Notes: generated by a model not told the origin, from the letters alone. A stretch of 64,000 bases of DNA from Ferribacterium limneticum (GCF_020510625.1 NZ_CP075191.1:3318501-3382500); one strand, 5' to 3'; shown: positions 10,101 through 18,426, counted from the stretch's first letter. Numbers and translations are program-made.

Positions 10101-10686
10101 CGTCGCCGTCCTCCGCCAGCTCCACGACGAACTCGATACCGCCGTGCTCGAAGCCTACGGCTGGTCAGACCTTCTCCCCTCGCCCGCCAGCGGGAGAGAG
10201 GCCGGGGGAGAGGGCACCATCAACACCGACGCCCTGCTCGACCGCCTCGTCGCCCTCAACGCCGAACGCAGCCGCGAAGAAGCCACCGGCCTGATCCGCT
10301 GGCTGCGGCCGGAATTTCAGAATCCGAAGGCAACCCATCCCCACCCCAACCCTCCCCTTGAAGGGGAGGGAGCGACACTCCTCCCCCTTTATGGCCCGCA
10401 GGGCCGGTATCCCTTGGGACAAGGGGGAGGCCGGGAGGGGGATGGGTCACTCCCCGCACCCAAACCCGCCGAAAAACGCCCCTGGCCACCCAGCCTGCCC
10501 GAACAGGTGGCAGCCATCGCCCAACTCCTGGCCGAAAGCCCGCTGGCGCTCAGCGAGCCGGAAATCGCCAGCCGCTTCACCGGCAAAGGCCCATGGAAAA
10601 AACGCCTGCCGCAACTGCTCGAAACCCTGGTCGCGCTGGGTCGCGCCCGGATGAGCGACGACGGCCGTTTTGGAGCCAGCAAATAA
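7120..10686 (+). CDS. MmeI-like type IIL restriction-modification enzyme
   Basis: A 1188-residue single-chain endonuclease-methyltransferase. The N-terminal MmeI-type nuclease domain has the D-X9-EXK motif with D70, E80 and K82. A helical spacer follows, then a gamma-class N6-adenine methyltransferase with motif [10 protein letters not shown] (410-418) and motif IV NPPF (574-577). Target-recognition and C-terminal domains complete it. Such enzymes cut at a fixed distance from their site and protect host DNA by one-strand methylation. It is longer than typical family members because four palindromic repeat elements are translated in frame (around residues 248-261, 686-699, 1019-1032 and 1072-1110). 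Catalytic motifs are intact. The stop overlaps the NERD gene start (TAATG). Confidence 0.88.
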   Translation: MHIDTFLARWRAAGGSERANYQLFIADLCALLEVAPPQPANEDTRDNPYVFERRVIFHHGDGSTSNGFIDCYKRGSFIGEAKKIRAGAETRQFDDALLRARGQAENYARHLPADEGRPPFLVVLDVGNVIELYAEFTCTGGSYTPFPDPRSHRIRLDDLSKPEIRARLKAVWHDPHSLDPARRTARATREIAVRLARVAQSLEGKYQPERVAAFLSRCLFSMFAEDVGLLPKVDNEGAFTGLLKSFLLPSPASGRGAGGEGSPVSQFVPLVAELWQAMDEGKFSVAIRAQLPRFNGKLFKQPEVLPLDRDQIDLLLEASRADWAEVEPAIFGTLLESALNPLERHDLGAHYTPRAYVDRLVLPTVIEPLRANWHDTQAAALLLANEGKLKDAADLVRAWHHKLCTTRVLDPACGSGNFLYVTLEHMKRLEGEVLDTLAQLGDTQQRLEVEGLTVDPHQFLGLEINPRAAAIAEMVLWIGYLQWHFRTQGSGLPPSPILRDFKNIECRDAVLTADAIAFATDESGKPLTRWDGRTTKPHPVTGELVPDEAAQIPRERYTNPRPATWPQADYIVGNPPFIGAAAMRQALGDGYTEALRAAWPAVPESADFVMFWWHHAADLTRRGEVQRFGFITTNSLKQTFNRRVLEHHLNAQPPLALAWAIPDHPWVDAASGAAVRIAMTVATASLPSPAGGRGAGGEGSGILQTVVGEGGADGDAVHIELTEKTGRIHADLSIGADVVGAKALRANEGISSAGFKLHGAGFIVSPDEAAKLQPCDRIHPYRNGRDLTDKPRGVLVIDLYGLTANEARSRYPATYQWVLERVKPERDQNNRATYRDNWWLFGEPRKDLRPMLAGQPRFIATVETAKHRTFQFLDAAIAPDNKLVCIALADAYALGVLSSQVHVAWALAAGSRLGVGNDPVYVKTTCFEKFPFPAASPEQQARIAALAEQLDTHRKRQQAAHPELTLTGMYNVLAKLRSGEPLTAKDKAQHEAGLVAVLRQLHDELDTAVLEAYGWSDLLPSPASGREAGGEGTINTDALLDRLVALNAERSREEATGLIRWLRPEFQNPKATHPHPNPPLEGEGATLLPLYGPQGRYPLGQGGGREGDGSLPAPKPAEKRPWPPSLPEQVAAIAQLLAESPLALSEPEIASRFTGKGPWKKRLPQLLETLVALGRARMSDDGRFGASK
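7861..7901. repeat. family-2 palindromic repeat inside the MmeI-like gene, copy 1
   Basis: A CTCCCCTCTCCCGCC / GGGAGAGGGG palindrome with a CCGGGGGAGAGGG tail, translated as a Ser/Gly-rich [13 protein letters not shown] segment between the nuclease and methyltransferase parts. Confidence 0.85.
9175..9215. repeat. family-2 palindromic repeat inside the MmeI-like gene, copy 2
   Basis: Nearly identical to the copy at 7861. It is read in the same frame as [13 protein letters not shown], in the region after the methyltransferase core. Confidence 0.85.
10174..10214. repeat. family-2 palindromic repeat inside the MmeI-like gene, copy 3
   Basis: The third copy, read as [13 protein letters not shown] in the C-terminal region, with small changes from copies 1 and 2. 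Confidence 0.85.
10334..10448. repeat. MITE-like palindromic element inside the MmeI-like gene, copy 4
   Basis: A different, 115-bp element with 10-bp terminal inverted repeats (ACCCATCCCC / GGGGATGGGT) and internal hairpins (CCCTCCCCTTGAAGGGGAGGG lacks only its outer base of symmetry). It is translated as a Pro/Gly-rich linker before the last ~80 residues of the enzyme. Confidence 0.75.
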
Positions 10687-11567
10687 TGTTGAAAGCCTTG
10701 ATCCCGCTGCTCGGTATTTCTCCGGTCCTGATCATGGCCGGCCTGCTGACTTGGCAAAAGCGGCGACTGGACGCCGACGCCCGCCGCGAGGCGATCACGA
10801 CAGAACTGCGCAACCCGCCGGCGGCAAGCCTGGAGGCCAGGCGCGAAGCGATCCACGAGAAGCAACTGACCCGGATAGTCAGCGCCATGGTGAGTGGCAT
10901 GATCGCGGGAATGCTGATCCTCTCACGGCACGCCGAAGTCGATCTCAGTGCCTGGGGGTTGATGGACACGCTGCTCGTGCTGTTCATCGTCGGTATCGGG
11001 CTGTATTACGGGCGCCAGATCATTCGGGACATGCGCCCGACCCGTCAGCTCAAGCAAGCCATCCGCGCCGAACAGGCATCCGCCCAGGAACTGGCCGCCT
11101 CGCTGGCCGGCGACAACCGCATCATCCACGACATCCAGTGCGGCGATTTCAACATTGACCATGTGGTCGTCACCCCAGCCGGCATCTTTGCCATCGAAAC
11201 CAAGTCGCGCCTGAAACCACCGGCCGGCAACGGTAGCCCGAAGGTGAAGTACGACGGCCAGTCGCTCGATTTCGGCGGTTGGAAAGAGACCAAACCGGTC
11301 GAGCAGGCGGAGCGTCAGGCCCGCTGGCTAGCGAACTACCTGCGCAAGGAAACTGGCGAGTCCTTCGCTGTGACGGCGGTTTTAGCCCTGCCCGGTTGGT
11401 GGATAGACCGCACCGCACGGATTTCGCCAACCATGGTGCAGGCGATCAACCCGAAGAATTCCCGCTGGCTGCTGCTCCCCGAGAAGAAGGCCCCGCTCCT
11501 CGACAGCCCGGCGATTCAGCGGGCAGCGAATGCAGTTGAAAAACTGGCACAGGCCAAAATGCCATGA
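10686..11567 (+). CDS. NERD domain-containing membrane protein
   Basis: A 293-residue protein with two or three N-terminal hydrophobic helices (about residues 3-20, 62-80 and 90-108). A nuclease-related (NERD) domain follows, recognisable by IDHVVVTPAGIFAIETK and a downstream EQAERQARWLANYL helix. NERD domains have a PD-(D/E)XK-like fold and often occur with DNA-processing or defence genes. ATG 10686 is preferred because it overlaps the restriction gene stop (TAATG). The 3' end overlaps the next start (ATGA). An accessory role to the restriction enzyme is an inference from position only. Confidence 0.8.
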   Translation: MLKALIPLLGISPVLIMAGLLTWQKRRLDADARREAITTELRNPPAASLEARREAIHEKQLTRIVSAMVSGMIAGMLILSRHAEVDLSAWGLMDTLLVLFIVGIGLYYGRQIIRDMRPTRQLKQAIRAEQASAQELAASLAGDNRIIHDIQCGDFNIDHVVVTPAGIFAIETKSRLKPPAGNGSPKVKYDGQSLDFGGWKETKPVEQAERQARWLANYLRKETGESFAVTAVLALPGWWIDRTARISPTMVQAINPKNSRWLLLPEKKAPLLDSPAIQRAANAVEKLAQAKMP

Positions 11568-11800
11568 AATTCACCCAGTATTTTCTTGTCACACGTCAGC
11601 GTCCGGATCGCTCACCGATTGATCTGGCGTGGATTGAGCGAGTCGTGACTTCACCCGAGCATGAGCGTATTCAGGCCGATGGCCGGATACGTCGCTGGCG
11701 GCAGATACCCGAGTCGGATGGACGGCACCTGCGTGTTATTCTTTTGGAGGACGGCGAGACCGTTCACAACGCTTTTTTTGACCGGAGTTTCACGCCATGA
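11564..11800 (+). CDS. small conserved protein, DUF4258-like, partner of DUF2283
   Basis: A 78-residue basic/aromatic protein that resembles small DUF4258-type proteins commonly paired with a DUF2283 gene. It ends in RVILLEDGETVHNAFFDR, where a conserved His/Asp pair could be functional. No catalytic motif is certain. It overlaps both neighbours by 4 bp (ATGA), so the pair looks like a two-gene toxin-antitoxin-like unit; the toxic activity is not established. Confidence 0.65.
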   Translation: MKFTQYFLVTRQRPDRSPIDLAWIERVVTSPEHERIQADGRIRRWRQIPESDGRHLRVILLEDGETVHNAFFDRSFTP

Positions 11801-11994
11801 ACATCAAGTATTTTCAGGATACCGACACGCTGTACATCGAGTTCCGCAAGGGTGAAATCGCCGAAACACGCGATCTCGACGAAAACACGCTGCTCGACGT
11901 CGATCGCGACGGCAATATCGTCGCCATGACCATGGAGCACGCTCGACAGCGCGCAGACATTCCGCAGTTTTCGTTCGAACAGATTGCAGCCTAA
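11797..11994 (+). CDS. DUF2283 domain-containing protein
   Basis: A 65-residue protein matching the DUF2283 pattern: KYFQDTDTLYIEF, then ETRDLDENTLLDVDRDGNIV. These small proteins usually follow a DUF4258-type gene, as here, with a 4-bp overlap. The biochemical role is unknown; an antitoxin or neutralising partner role is an inference from gene order. Confidence 0.8.
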   Translation: MNIKYFQDTDTLYIEFRKGEIAETRDLDENTLLDVDRDGNIVAMTMEHARQRADIPQFSFEQIAA

Positions 11995-11998
11995 CCCA

Positions 11999-12289
11999 AT
12001 GCGCGCAATCCACCCCGGCGAAATCCTCCGCGAGGAATTTCTGGTACCGCTGGGTATGAGGGCCAATGCCTTGGCGATGGCGTTGCACGTTCCCGCCCCG
12101 AGAATCAATAACATCGTCCGCGAACGACGGGCGGTGACGCCGGACACGGCGCTGCGACTGGCGCGCTATGTCGATACGACAGCGCAGTTCTGGCTGAATC
12201 TGCAGAGCACTTTCGACCTGAAACAGGCGGCTAGCGAGAGCGCAGAGCAGATCGCCGAGGAAGTACGGCCGCTACAGCGCGTCGCTTGA
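11999..12289 (+). CDS. HigA family helix-turn-helix regulator, no HigB partner
   Basis: A 96-residue XRE-type DNA-binding protein starting with the typical HigA/VapI opening MRAIHPGEILREEFL, with a helix-turn-helix around residues 20-45. HigA antitoxins normally follow a HigB RNase gene; none is present, and the gene sits 4 bp after the DUF2283 stop. ATG 11999 fits the family start; an in-frame TTG at 11984 is also possible. It could autoregulate the five-gene cassette or be an orphan antitoxin. Confidence 0.85.
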   Translation: MRAIHPGEILREEFLVPLGMRANALAMALHVPAPRINNIVRERRAVTPDTALRLARYVDTTAQFWLNLQSTFDLKQAASESAEQIAEEVRPLQRVA

Positions 12290-12313
12290 GCTCGCCGACT
12301 CGACTAAAAGCGC

Positions 12314-12529
12314 CTATTCGGCGACCAGCACCACTTCTTCGTCACCAATGGTGACCACCTGACCGGGCCGCATTTTGGCCCGTTTTCGCGTGTCGACCGC
12401 ACCATCGACCTTGACCCGCCCTTCGGCAATTGCCGCATGGGCGGCGCCGCCCGATTCGCAGAGGCCGGTGGCTTTCAACAGTTGATCCAACTGGATGTAT
12501 TCGCCGCGCACGGCAAAGGTGGTGCTCAC
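12314..12529 (-). CDS. S4 domain RNA-binding protein, YbcJ-like
   Basis: A 71-residue protein that is essentially one S4 RNA-binding domain: IQLDQLLKATGLCESGG, then EGRVKVDGAVDTRKRAKMRPGQ. The family (YbcJ/RqcH-independent small S4 proteins) is thought to bind structured RNA; the target is unknown. It is convergent with the HigA gene and separate from the lut operon by 144 bp without features. Confidence 0.85.
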   Translation of the reverse strand: MSTTFAVRGEYIQLDQLLKATGLCESGGAAHAAIAEGRVKVDGAVDTRKRAKMRPGQVVTIGDEEVVLVAE

Positions 12530-12673
12530 AATGGTTTCCGATCAGTTCAGACCGCCCCAACACTCACAAGGGTCAGCGCTAAGGAGGGTGGTTAATTTGG
12601 CTGGCACGCGGCCAGGTGAAGATAGTATCGGCAAAGTTTCGTGACGCCAAAGCACGCCGGCGCCCGCCGAGGT

Positions 12674-13084
12674 TCATTTGTAGAACTCGCTGCCGGCGAC
12701 CCGGTAGCTGAGAACTTCGCCGTCGCACAAGCGGGCGCTGGCCGGCTGGCCGACGCTGGCGGTGAGCCGGCGTTTCCCCGGATTGCTGTCCAGGCAGGCA
12801 GCACGCCTGCCATCGCACGTCATGCCGAGGTAATGAGAAGATGCGCCGGCCTCCAGATAGAAACCGCGGTCGTACTCGCGCCCCCGGCCGGCGACGTCGA
12901 TGATCTCTTTTCCCGGCGCCAGACAGGCTTGGCGCCATGCTTCGTGCGCCGTCTCCGATTCGTTGACGGAATAGAGGATGACGGCCAGCGGGATAAACGC
13001 CACAGCAAGCAAGGCCCAGACAGTCCGCGCCGAAATTCGCTCGGATCGCGGCACCGGGGGATTGTCCGCTTGGTGATCAGTCAT
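12674..13084 (-). CDS. small single-pass membrane protein of unknown function
   Basis: A 136-residue protein with one N-terminal membrane helix (about residues 21-40, VWALLAVAFIPLAVILYSV) and a periplasmic domain with four Cys (QACLAPG, MTCDGRRAACL, ARLCDGE) that could form two disulfides. ATG 13084 overlaps the lutC stop (ATGA), so it is the last gene of the lut operon. I do not recognise the family. Its co-translation with lutC suggests a link to lactate/hydroxyacid oxidation or is incidental. Confidence 0.65.
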   Translation of the reverse strand: MTDHQADNPPVPRSERISARTVWALLAVAFIPLAVILYSVNESETAHEAWRQACLAPGKEIIDVAGRGREYDRGFYLEAGASSHYLGMTCDGRRAACLDSNPGKRRLTASVGQPASARLCDGEVLSYRVAGSEFYK

Positions 13085-13740
13085 GGCGCAACGGCGCCGG
13101 CTCCAACCAGGATCAGATGCACCCGGCAAGGCCCGTGCGCGCCGAGGACGATGGTTTGCTCGATATCGCCGGTCCGTGAAGGCCCGGAGATGAAATTGAC
13201 GGCGCGCGGCAGGCTGCCGCGTTCGGCGCGGAGGAGCGCGAAGGCGTCTTCCATAGTTGCCACGATACGCGAAACATCGACCAGCGCGATATGCGTTTCC
13301 GGCAACAGGCTGACCGTCGCCGGCGTTTCCGGGCCGGAGAGCAGCATCAGGGTGCCGGTTTCGGCGACGCCACAGAAGCAGCCGGAGATGCCCACCAGAT
13401 CGGCATCTTCAGCCGCCCTTGCGGCGACCTGCAAAGCGCTGGAGGCCCAATCCAGGCAGGCGACATCCGAGGTCACCACGGCCTGCTGCCCGATGCCGTG
13501 CGCGGCCAGGTAAGCCGCCACCGCCGCCGGCGCATCTTCCCGTCGGGCCACGACCGCGACGGTGCTCGACAGGCTTTCCGCCTTGAGCCGGAAGCGTTCG
13601 GCCAGATTGCCGGCCATGCTCGGTTGCGGCCCGCGTCCGGCATTCGCCAGCGACGCTACGGCGGCGGCCCGGCGCCCGGCAAAATCGTCCTTGGCAACGC
13701 CGTGTCGGACGCGGCCGAGGATTTCGTCTTTGGCGCTCAT
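13081..13740 (-). CDS. lutC: lactate utilization protein C, LUD domain
   Basis: A 219-residue LUD-domain protein similar to LutC/YkgG, the third component of the LutABC L-lactate oxidase system. It carries the family segment TGTLMLLSGPETP and the end motif ISGPSRTGDIEQTIVLGAHGP. It overlaps both neighbours by 4 bp. The operon order here is lutA-lutB-ALDH fragment-hydroxyacid dehydrogenase-lutC. Confidence 0.9.
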   Translation of the reverse strand: MSAKDEILGRVRHGVAKDDFAGRRAAAVASLANAGRGPQPSMAGNLAERFRLKAESLSSTVAVVARREDAPAAVAAYLAAHGIGQQAVVTSDVACLDWASSALQVAARAAEDADLVGISGCFCGVAETGTLMLLSGPETPATVSLLPETHIALVDVSRIVATMEDAFALLRAERGSLPRAVNFISGPSRTGDIEQTIVLGAHGPCRVHLILVGAGAVAP

Positions 13741-14693
13741 GCGACCCGATTCCTTGGCGCGCCGGCGACAAAGGCCTCGATGTTGTCGATCAGCTGATCG
13801 GCCAGCGTCTGCATGGCCGGTCGGCTGGACCAGGCGACGTGCGGCGTCAGCAGGAAATTGGGCAGGGCCAGCAAGGTCGGATCGACCATCGGATGCCCGG
13901 CAGGCGGCGGTTCGGCGGTAAGCACATCGAAGCCGGCGCCGGCAATCCAGCCTTCCTTGAGCGCCCGAACCAGGGCCGCTTCATCGACAATGCCGCCGCG
14001 CGCCGTGTTGATCAGCAAGGCAGAACGTTTCATCGCGCGCAATTCCGGCTCGGCGATCAGGCCAGTGGTTTCCGCTGTCAGCGGGCAATGCAGGCTGATC
14101 GCATCGGCCTCGGCCAGCACCTCGGCAAACGCCGTGTAGCCGGGTCGAACGGCCATCGCGCCCTTGCGCTCGGCGCGCAGCACGCACATGCCGAAGGCTT
14201 CGGCCAGGCGAGCCACGCCATTGCCCAGCGTGCCACTGCCGATCAGCCCCAGCGTTGCACCATGCAGATCGCGGATCGGATGGTCGAACAGACAGAACTG
14301 TTCAGCCCGCTGCCAGCCGCCGGCCTGCAGGGTTTCCCGCCAGGCGATCAGGTTGCGCGAGAGGGCAAGCAGCAGCGCCATGACGTGTTCCGGCACGGTG
14401 TGTTCGGCGTAACCGCGGATGTTGGAAACGACGATGCCGCGCGCCCGACAGGCGTCGAGATCGACGTTATTGGTCCCGGTGGCCGACACGGCAATCATTT
14501 TCAGGTCAGGCAAGGCATCGATGGCTGCCGCATTGATCGCCACCTTGTTGGTGATGGCAATCGCTGCCCCGGCCAGACGCTCGACAACCTGCCCCGGCGA
14601 GGTCTTCGCGTATTCGACCCGGTCATGGGCGAAAGGCGGCCGCCGAACTTCGGCGATCAGCGATTCGCCTTCGAGCTGGACGATACGCAACAT
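13737..14693 (-). CDS. D-2-hydroxyacid dehydrogenase
   Basis: A 318-residue NAD-dependent dehydrogenase of the glycerate/hydroxypyruvate reductase type. It has the dinucleotide fold GLIGSGTLG near residue 151, catalytic Arg in NTARGGIVDE, a Glu ~30 residues on and catalytic His in LLTPHVAW. It interconverts a 2-oxoacid and a D-2-hydroxyacid (glycerate, glyoxylate or similar). It is embedded in the lut operon with ATGA overlaps on both sides, which suggests that it feeds or drains the lactate/glycolate pool. Confidence 0.9.
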   Translation of the reverse strand: MLRIVQLEGESLIAEVRRPPFAHDRVEYAKTSPGQVVERLAGAAIAITNKVAINAAAIDALPDLKMIAVSATGTNNVDLDACRARGIVVSNIRGYAEHTVPEHVMALLLALSRNLIAWRETLQAGGWQRAEQFCLFDHPIRDLHGATLGLIGSGTLGNGVARLAEAFGMCVLRAERKGAMAVRPGYTAFAEVLAEADAISLHCPLTAETTGLIAEPELRAMKRSALLINTARGGIVDEAALVRALKEGWIAGAGFDVLTAEPPPAGHPMVDPTLLALPNFLLTPHVAWSSRPAMQTLADQLIDNIEAFVAGAPRNRVA

Positions 14694-15391
14694 CAGGCCG
14701 CTTTCATTTCAAACGGGGTACCGGCCGCCTCGGCAATCGCCCCGACTTGCACGCCCAGCGCGGCATGGCCGCTATAAATCAGGCGATCGACGCCGCCGGC
14801 GCACAAACCTTCAATCGCCGCGGCATCGCCCTGCATCAGGTTGAGCACGCCGGCCGGCCATTCGGCGCGAGCCGAGAGTTCGCACAGCGCATAGACGGCC
14901 GACGGCGCCTTCGGGCTCGGTTTGACGACCACGGTCGCCCCCGCCATCAGTGCCGGCGCAATAGCTTCGGCAAAATTGGCCAGCGGCCGGGAATCGTCAA
15001 GGACCACGCCAAGCACGCCGGTCTGGCCGACCAAAGCGCCTTGCAGCGCAGCCACCGCTTCGCCCACCTCGGCCGTTGCCCGGGCCTCGTCAAAACCGCA
15101 TTCCTGGACCAGCAGCTTGGCGAAATGTCCGGTGTAGCGATCCAGCGCCTCGGCCAGATTGGCCAGGCAATGGCGCCGGGCCGGCATGCCCATCATCGCC
15201 CACTCGGGCTGCGCTGCCTGAGCGGCCTTTACCGCCTCGGCCGCCTCGCTGGCGCCGCACAGCGGCACCCGACGAATCGCTTCACCGGTGGCCGGATTGG
15301 TCACGGTAAAAAAGGAATCGGTGACCGTCAAAAAGGCGTGGCCGTTGATCCAAAGCGGAATGGCCATCGGGCCGTCAGGGGCTAATTCCAT
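14693..15391 (-). CDS. truncated aldehyde dehydrogenase-like protein
   Basis: A 232-residue protein equal to about the N-terminal half of an ALDH. The cofactor-binding strand (ATVVVKPSPKAPS) is present, but the chain ends with GTPFEMKAA just where full-length enzymes continue into the ELGG catalytic Glu and later the catalytic Cys. It therefore cannot be a normal ALDH. It is neatly placed between lutB (2-bp gap) and the dehydrogenase (ATGA overlap) with no frame damage, so it looks retained, not a random fragment. ATG 15391 is chosen as the start; a longer upstream frame would run into lutB. Confidence 0.75.
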   Translation of the reverse strand: MELAPDGPMAIPLWINGHAFLTVTDSFFTVTNPATGEAIRRVPLCGASEAAEAVKAAQAAQPEWAMMGMPARRHCLANLAEALDRYTGHFAKLLVQECGFDEARATAEVGEAVAALQGALVGQTGVLGVVLDDSRPLANFAEAIAPALMAGATVVVKPSPKAPSAVYALCELSARAEWPAGVLNLMQGDAAAIEGLCAGGVDRLIYSGHAALGVQVGAIAEAAGTPFEMKAA

Positions 15392-15393
15392 GT

Positions 15394-16836
15394 TCAAGCT
15401 CTCTTTCTTGCTGCGTAAAGTTCGTGAAAGGTTTGGCCACCGGCAACCGGCAGATCGCGTCCAGCGGTCCACTCCGGCGCCAGGCCAAGAATCCGGATAC
15501 GGCCCTCGCCATCGGCCAGCCAGCTCAGGTAGCGCGCCGCGCGGCGGGTCAGCCAGCGATAAAGCAGCGGCTTGCCGGCGATCCAGGCCCAGGTTTTCAA
15601 GGCCAGACGCTCCGACCACGGGCGCAAGCCGCGTTCAACCTGCTCCTCGCGCAGACGGTGCATCAAGGTCGGCAAAGGAATCCTGACCGGACAGACGCTG
15701 CCGCACTGGTTGCAGCCGGTCGAAGCATGCGGCAAGTCGAGGGCGTTCTCGATGCCGGTATAAAGCGGCGTCAGCACCGAGCCCATCGGCCCGGGATAAA
15801 CCCAACCGTAGGCGTGGCCACCGAGCGAAAAATACACCGGGCAATGGTTCATGCAGGCGCCACAGCGGATGCAGCGCAGCATGTCCTGATAGGCCGAGCC
15901 GAGCAAATTGGCCCGACCGTTGTCGACCAGGATGAAGACCGTCTTGTCCGGACCATCCTGGTCGCCCGGCTGTTTGGTGCCGGTCAGCAGCGAGACGTAA
16001 TTGGAAATGCTCTGCCCGGTCGCCGAACGTGGCAGCAGGCGCATCAGGGTCGCAAAATCCTCCAGCGTCGGGACGATTTTCTCGATGCCGGTGACCACGA
16101 CATGCACCTTGGGCAGCGTCGTCACCATGCGGCCATTGCCTTCATTGGTGACCAGCGCGGCCGTACCGGTTTCGGCAATCAGGAAATTGGCACCGGAGAT
16201 GCCCATCTCGGCCGTCAGGAAGTGCTGGCGCAATACGGCGCGTGCCTCCTGGGTCATCGCCGGAATATCGGCCGAAGTCCGCGTTTCGATCGGCCGGCCA
16301 TGCTCCTTGGCAAACAGCGCTTCGACTTCTTCGATGGTCTTGTGCACGGCCGGCGCGATGATGTGCGACGGCGTCTCGCCGGCCAGCTGCACGATGTACT
16401 CGCCCAGATCGGTCTCGACCGGCCGGATGCCGGCTGCCGCCAGCGCCTCGTTCAGATGCGCCTCTTCCGACAGCATGGACTTCGATTTGGCCGCCTTGGT
16501 CACGCCATGGCGACGGGCAATGTCGACGACCAACTGGCTGACTTCATCGCCATCGCGTGCCCACAGCACTTCGGCGCCCGTTGCCTTGGCCCGCTCCTCG
16601 AAAATATCCAGCCAGACATCGAGATCAGCCAGCGTTCGATTGCGGATGCCTTCGCAGGTCGTGCGCAACAACTCGAAGTCGAGACCATCGTCGGCCAGCG
16701 CCGCGACACCCTTGGCCCGCTTGCCGACGAACAGCGGCTTGGCTTTCTGCAGGGCACGTTGCAGTACCGGATTTCGCACCTTCTCGCCAGCCCGCGCCTG
16801 GAAATGCATGGCCTGCGAATGTTTGACGGCCGACAT
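15394..16836 (-). CDS. lutB: lactate utilization iron-sulfur protein LutB
   Basis: A 480-residue LutB/YkgF-type protein. It has an N-terminal LUD domain (through about residue 300, including GANFLIAETGTAALVTNEGN) followed by two 4Fe-4S cluster motifs, CIRCGACMNHCP starting at residue 322 and CNQCGSVCP near residue 375. It is the electron-transfer subunit for oxidation of L-lactate to pyruvate. Its start overlaps the lutA stop by 1 bp. Length and motifs are normal. Confidence 0.94.
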   Translation of the reverse strand: MSAVKHSQAMHFQARAGEKVRNPVLQRALQKAKPLFVGKRAKGVAALADDGLDFELLRTTCEGIRNRTLADLDVWLDIFEERAKATGAEVLWARDGDEVSQLVVDIARRHGVTKAAKSKSMLSEEAHLNEALAAAGIRPVETDLGEYIVQLAGETPSHIIAPAVHKTIEEVEALFAKEHGRPIETRTSADIPAMTQEARAVLRQHFLTAEMGISGANFLIAETGTAALVTNEGNGRMVTTLPKVHVVVTGIEKIVPTLEDFATLMRLLPRSATGQSISNYVSLLTGTKQPGDQDGPDKTVFILVDNGRANLLGSAYQDMLRCIRCGACMNHCPVYFSLGGHAYGWVYPGPMGSVLTPLYTGIENALDLPHASTGCNQCGSVCPVRIPLPTLMHRLREEQVERGLRPWSERLALKTWAWIAGKPLLYRWLTRRAARYLSWLADGEGRIRILGLAPEWTAGRDLPVAGGQTFHELYAARKRA

Positions 16837-17567
16837 CAGGAATCGCCCCCGCCGGCCAGCACTTCGGCGATGTGCAGGACGCGGGTCGTTTCATCACCGC
16901 GCCGACGCAGGCGACCCTCGATATTCATCAGGCACCCGAGATCGCCGCCAACGACGGCATCCGCCCCGGCCGCCGCAATCGAATCGCACTTGCGATCGAC
17001 GATCCTGGTCGATACGTCGCCGAACTTGACCGAGAAGGCGCCGCCGAAACCGCAGCACTCCTCACAATCGGTCATTTCCTTCAACGACAGGCCATTCACC
17101 TTCATCAACAATTCGCGCGGTTGCCGCTTGATGCCCAGGCCACGCAGCCCCTTGCAGGAATCGTGATAGGTCACCGAGCCATCGAACTCGGCGAGCGCCG
17201 ATGGCAACTTCAGCACATCGGCGAGAAAGGTCGTCAGCTCATAAGTCCGCTCGGCAATGGCCCGCGAACGCGGCCCCCAATGTGCATCAGCAGCAAACAG
17301 CTGGGGATAGACATTGCGGATCTGGTCGGTGCAGGAGCCGGAGGGAATCACCACATAATCGTAGCCCTCCAGTTCGGCAATCGCCTTCTTGGCCAGATCG
17401 GCCGCAAGCACCTTGTTTCCGGCACTCCAGGCTGGCTGGCCACAGCAGGTCTGGCCTTCCGGCACGACGACTGCACAGCCGGCAGACTCCAGCAGGCGCA
17501 AGGCTGCGAAGCCCACGGATGGGCGCATCAGGTCGACCAGACAGGTAACGTACAAGGCTAAGCGCAT
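16836..17567 (-). CDS. lutA: lactate utilization (Fe-S)-binding protein LutA
   Basis: A 243-residue protein with two CCG domains (QTCCGQPAW and CEECCGFGGAF), the heterodisulfide-reductase-like cysteine-rich repeats of LutA/GlcF. These ligate an Fe-S cluster in L-lactate or glycolate oxidation. I prefer ATG 17567 (MRLALYVTCLVDLMRP, the family opening); an in-frame GTG 18 bp upstream is possible. First gene of the lut operon and divergent from the IclR regulator, 70 bp apart. Confidence 0.92.
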   Translation of the reverse strand: MRLALYVTCLVDLMRPSVGFAALRLLESAGCAVVVPEGQTCCGQPAWSAGNKVLAADLAKKAIAELEGYDYVVIPSGSCTDQIRNVYPQLFAADAHWGPRSRAIAERTYELTTFLADVLKLPSALAEFDGSVTYHDSCKGLRGLGIKRQPRELLMKVNGLSLKEMTDCEECCGFGGAFSVKFGDVSTRIVDRKCDSIAAAGADAVVGGDLGCLMNIEGRLRRRGDETTRVLHIAEVLAGGGDS

Positions 17568-17637
17568 GCTAATATTGCGGCGCACAAGAAAATGAAGTGG
17601 CTAATGCTACTCAAACCACACCAATAAAGGAATCCAG

Positions 17638-18426
17638 TTGTCCGAAGCTGCCAGCGGGTCCGCGAAAGCGCCCGGCTCAATTCAGGTCATCGAGCGCATG
17701 ATGTCGCTGCTCGATGCCCTCGCCGCGTCTCCGGAAGCTGCAAGCCTGAAACAACTGGCCCAGGCCACCGAACTCCATCCTTCGACAGCGCACCGCATTC
17801 TGGCAGCGATGTGCAATGCGCGCTTTGTCGAACGTCAAGATGCCGGCACTTATCGCCTCGGCATCCGCCTGCTCGAACTGGGTGGCATCGTCAAATCCCG
17901 GATCAACATGCGCGAGGTTGCCCTTCCTTTCATGCAGGAACTGCATGAAAAGATCGGTGAAGCAATCAATCTTGGCGCCCGCCACGACGACGATATCGTT
18001 TATCTCGAACGGACCTCGTCCGGCCGCGCCCTCGTTCGTGTCGTCTATCTCGTCGGTGGCCGCGCCCCGCTGCACCTGACCTCGCTCGGCAAGCTGTTCC
18101 TGGCCGCCGAGAGCCAGCAAAAAGTTCGTGACTACGCCAAGCGTACCGGCCTGCCCGGCAAGACGCCGCACTCGCTGACCACCCTGACCGCACTCGAGAA
18201 AGAGCTCGACAAGGTGCGCCGGCATGGCGTTGCCTATGACGACGAAGAAGCCGAAATGGGCCTGAAATGCGTCGCCGCCCCGATCTACGACCACGACGGC
18301 GAAGTCGTTGCCGCTCTGTCCGTTTCCGCCCCGGCCGACCGGCACGATCCCGACTGGGCTCGCCAGGTCAAGCAAACGGCCGACGCCGTCTCCCACACCC
18401 TCGGCTACACCGGCCAAAAAAGATAA
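17638..18426 (+). CDS. IclR family transcriptional regulator
   Basis: A 262-residue regulator. The N-terminal winged helix-turn-helix (SLKQLAQATELHPSTAHRI, about residues 36-54) is followed by the IclR effector-binding domain ending near residue 255. The start is TTG 17638, supported by an AAAGG site 7 bp upstream and by domain length. It is divergent from lutA across a 70-bp promoter region, so it is the likely regulator of the lactate operon; the effector is unknown. Confidence 0.9.
   Translation: MSEAASGSAKAPGSIQVIERMMSLLDALAASPEAASLKQLAQATELHPSTAHRILAAMCNARFVERQDAGTYRLGIRLLELGGIVKSRINMREVALPFMQELHEKIGEAINLGARHDDDIVYLERTSSGRALVRVVYLVGGRAPLHLTSLGKLFLAAESQQKVRDYAKRTGLPGKTPHSLTTLTALEKELDKVRRHGVAYDDEEAEMGLKCVAAPIYDHDGEVVAALSVSAPADRHDPDWARQVKQTADAVSHTLGYTGQKR

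Noticed and set aside
11564..12289. Standard higBA toxin-antitoxin pair
   Set aside because: The upstream proteins are DUF2283 and DUF4258-like, not HigB.
15424..17166. 580-residue plus-strand frame across lutB and lutA
   Set aside because: Runs antisense through two genes with Fe-S motifs; Arg/Gln/His-rich shadow composition.
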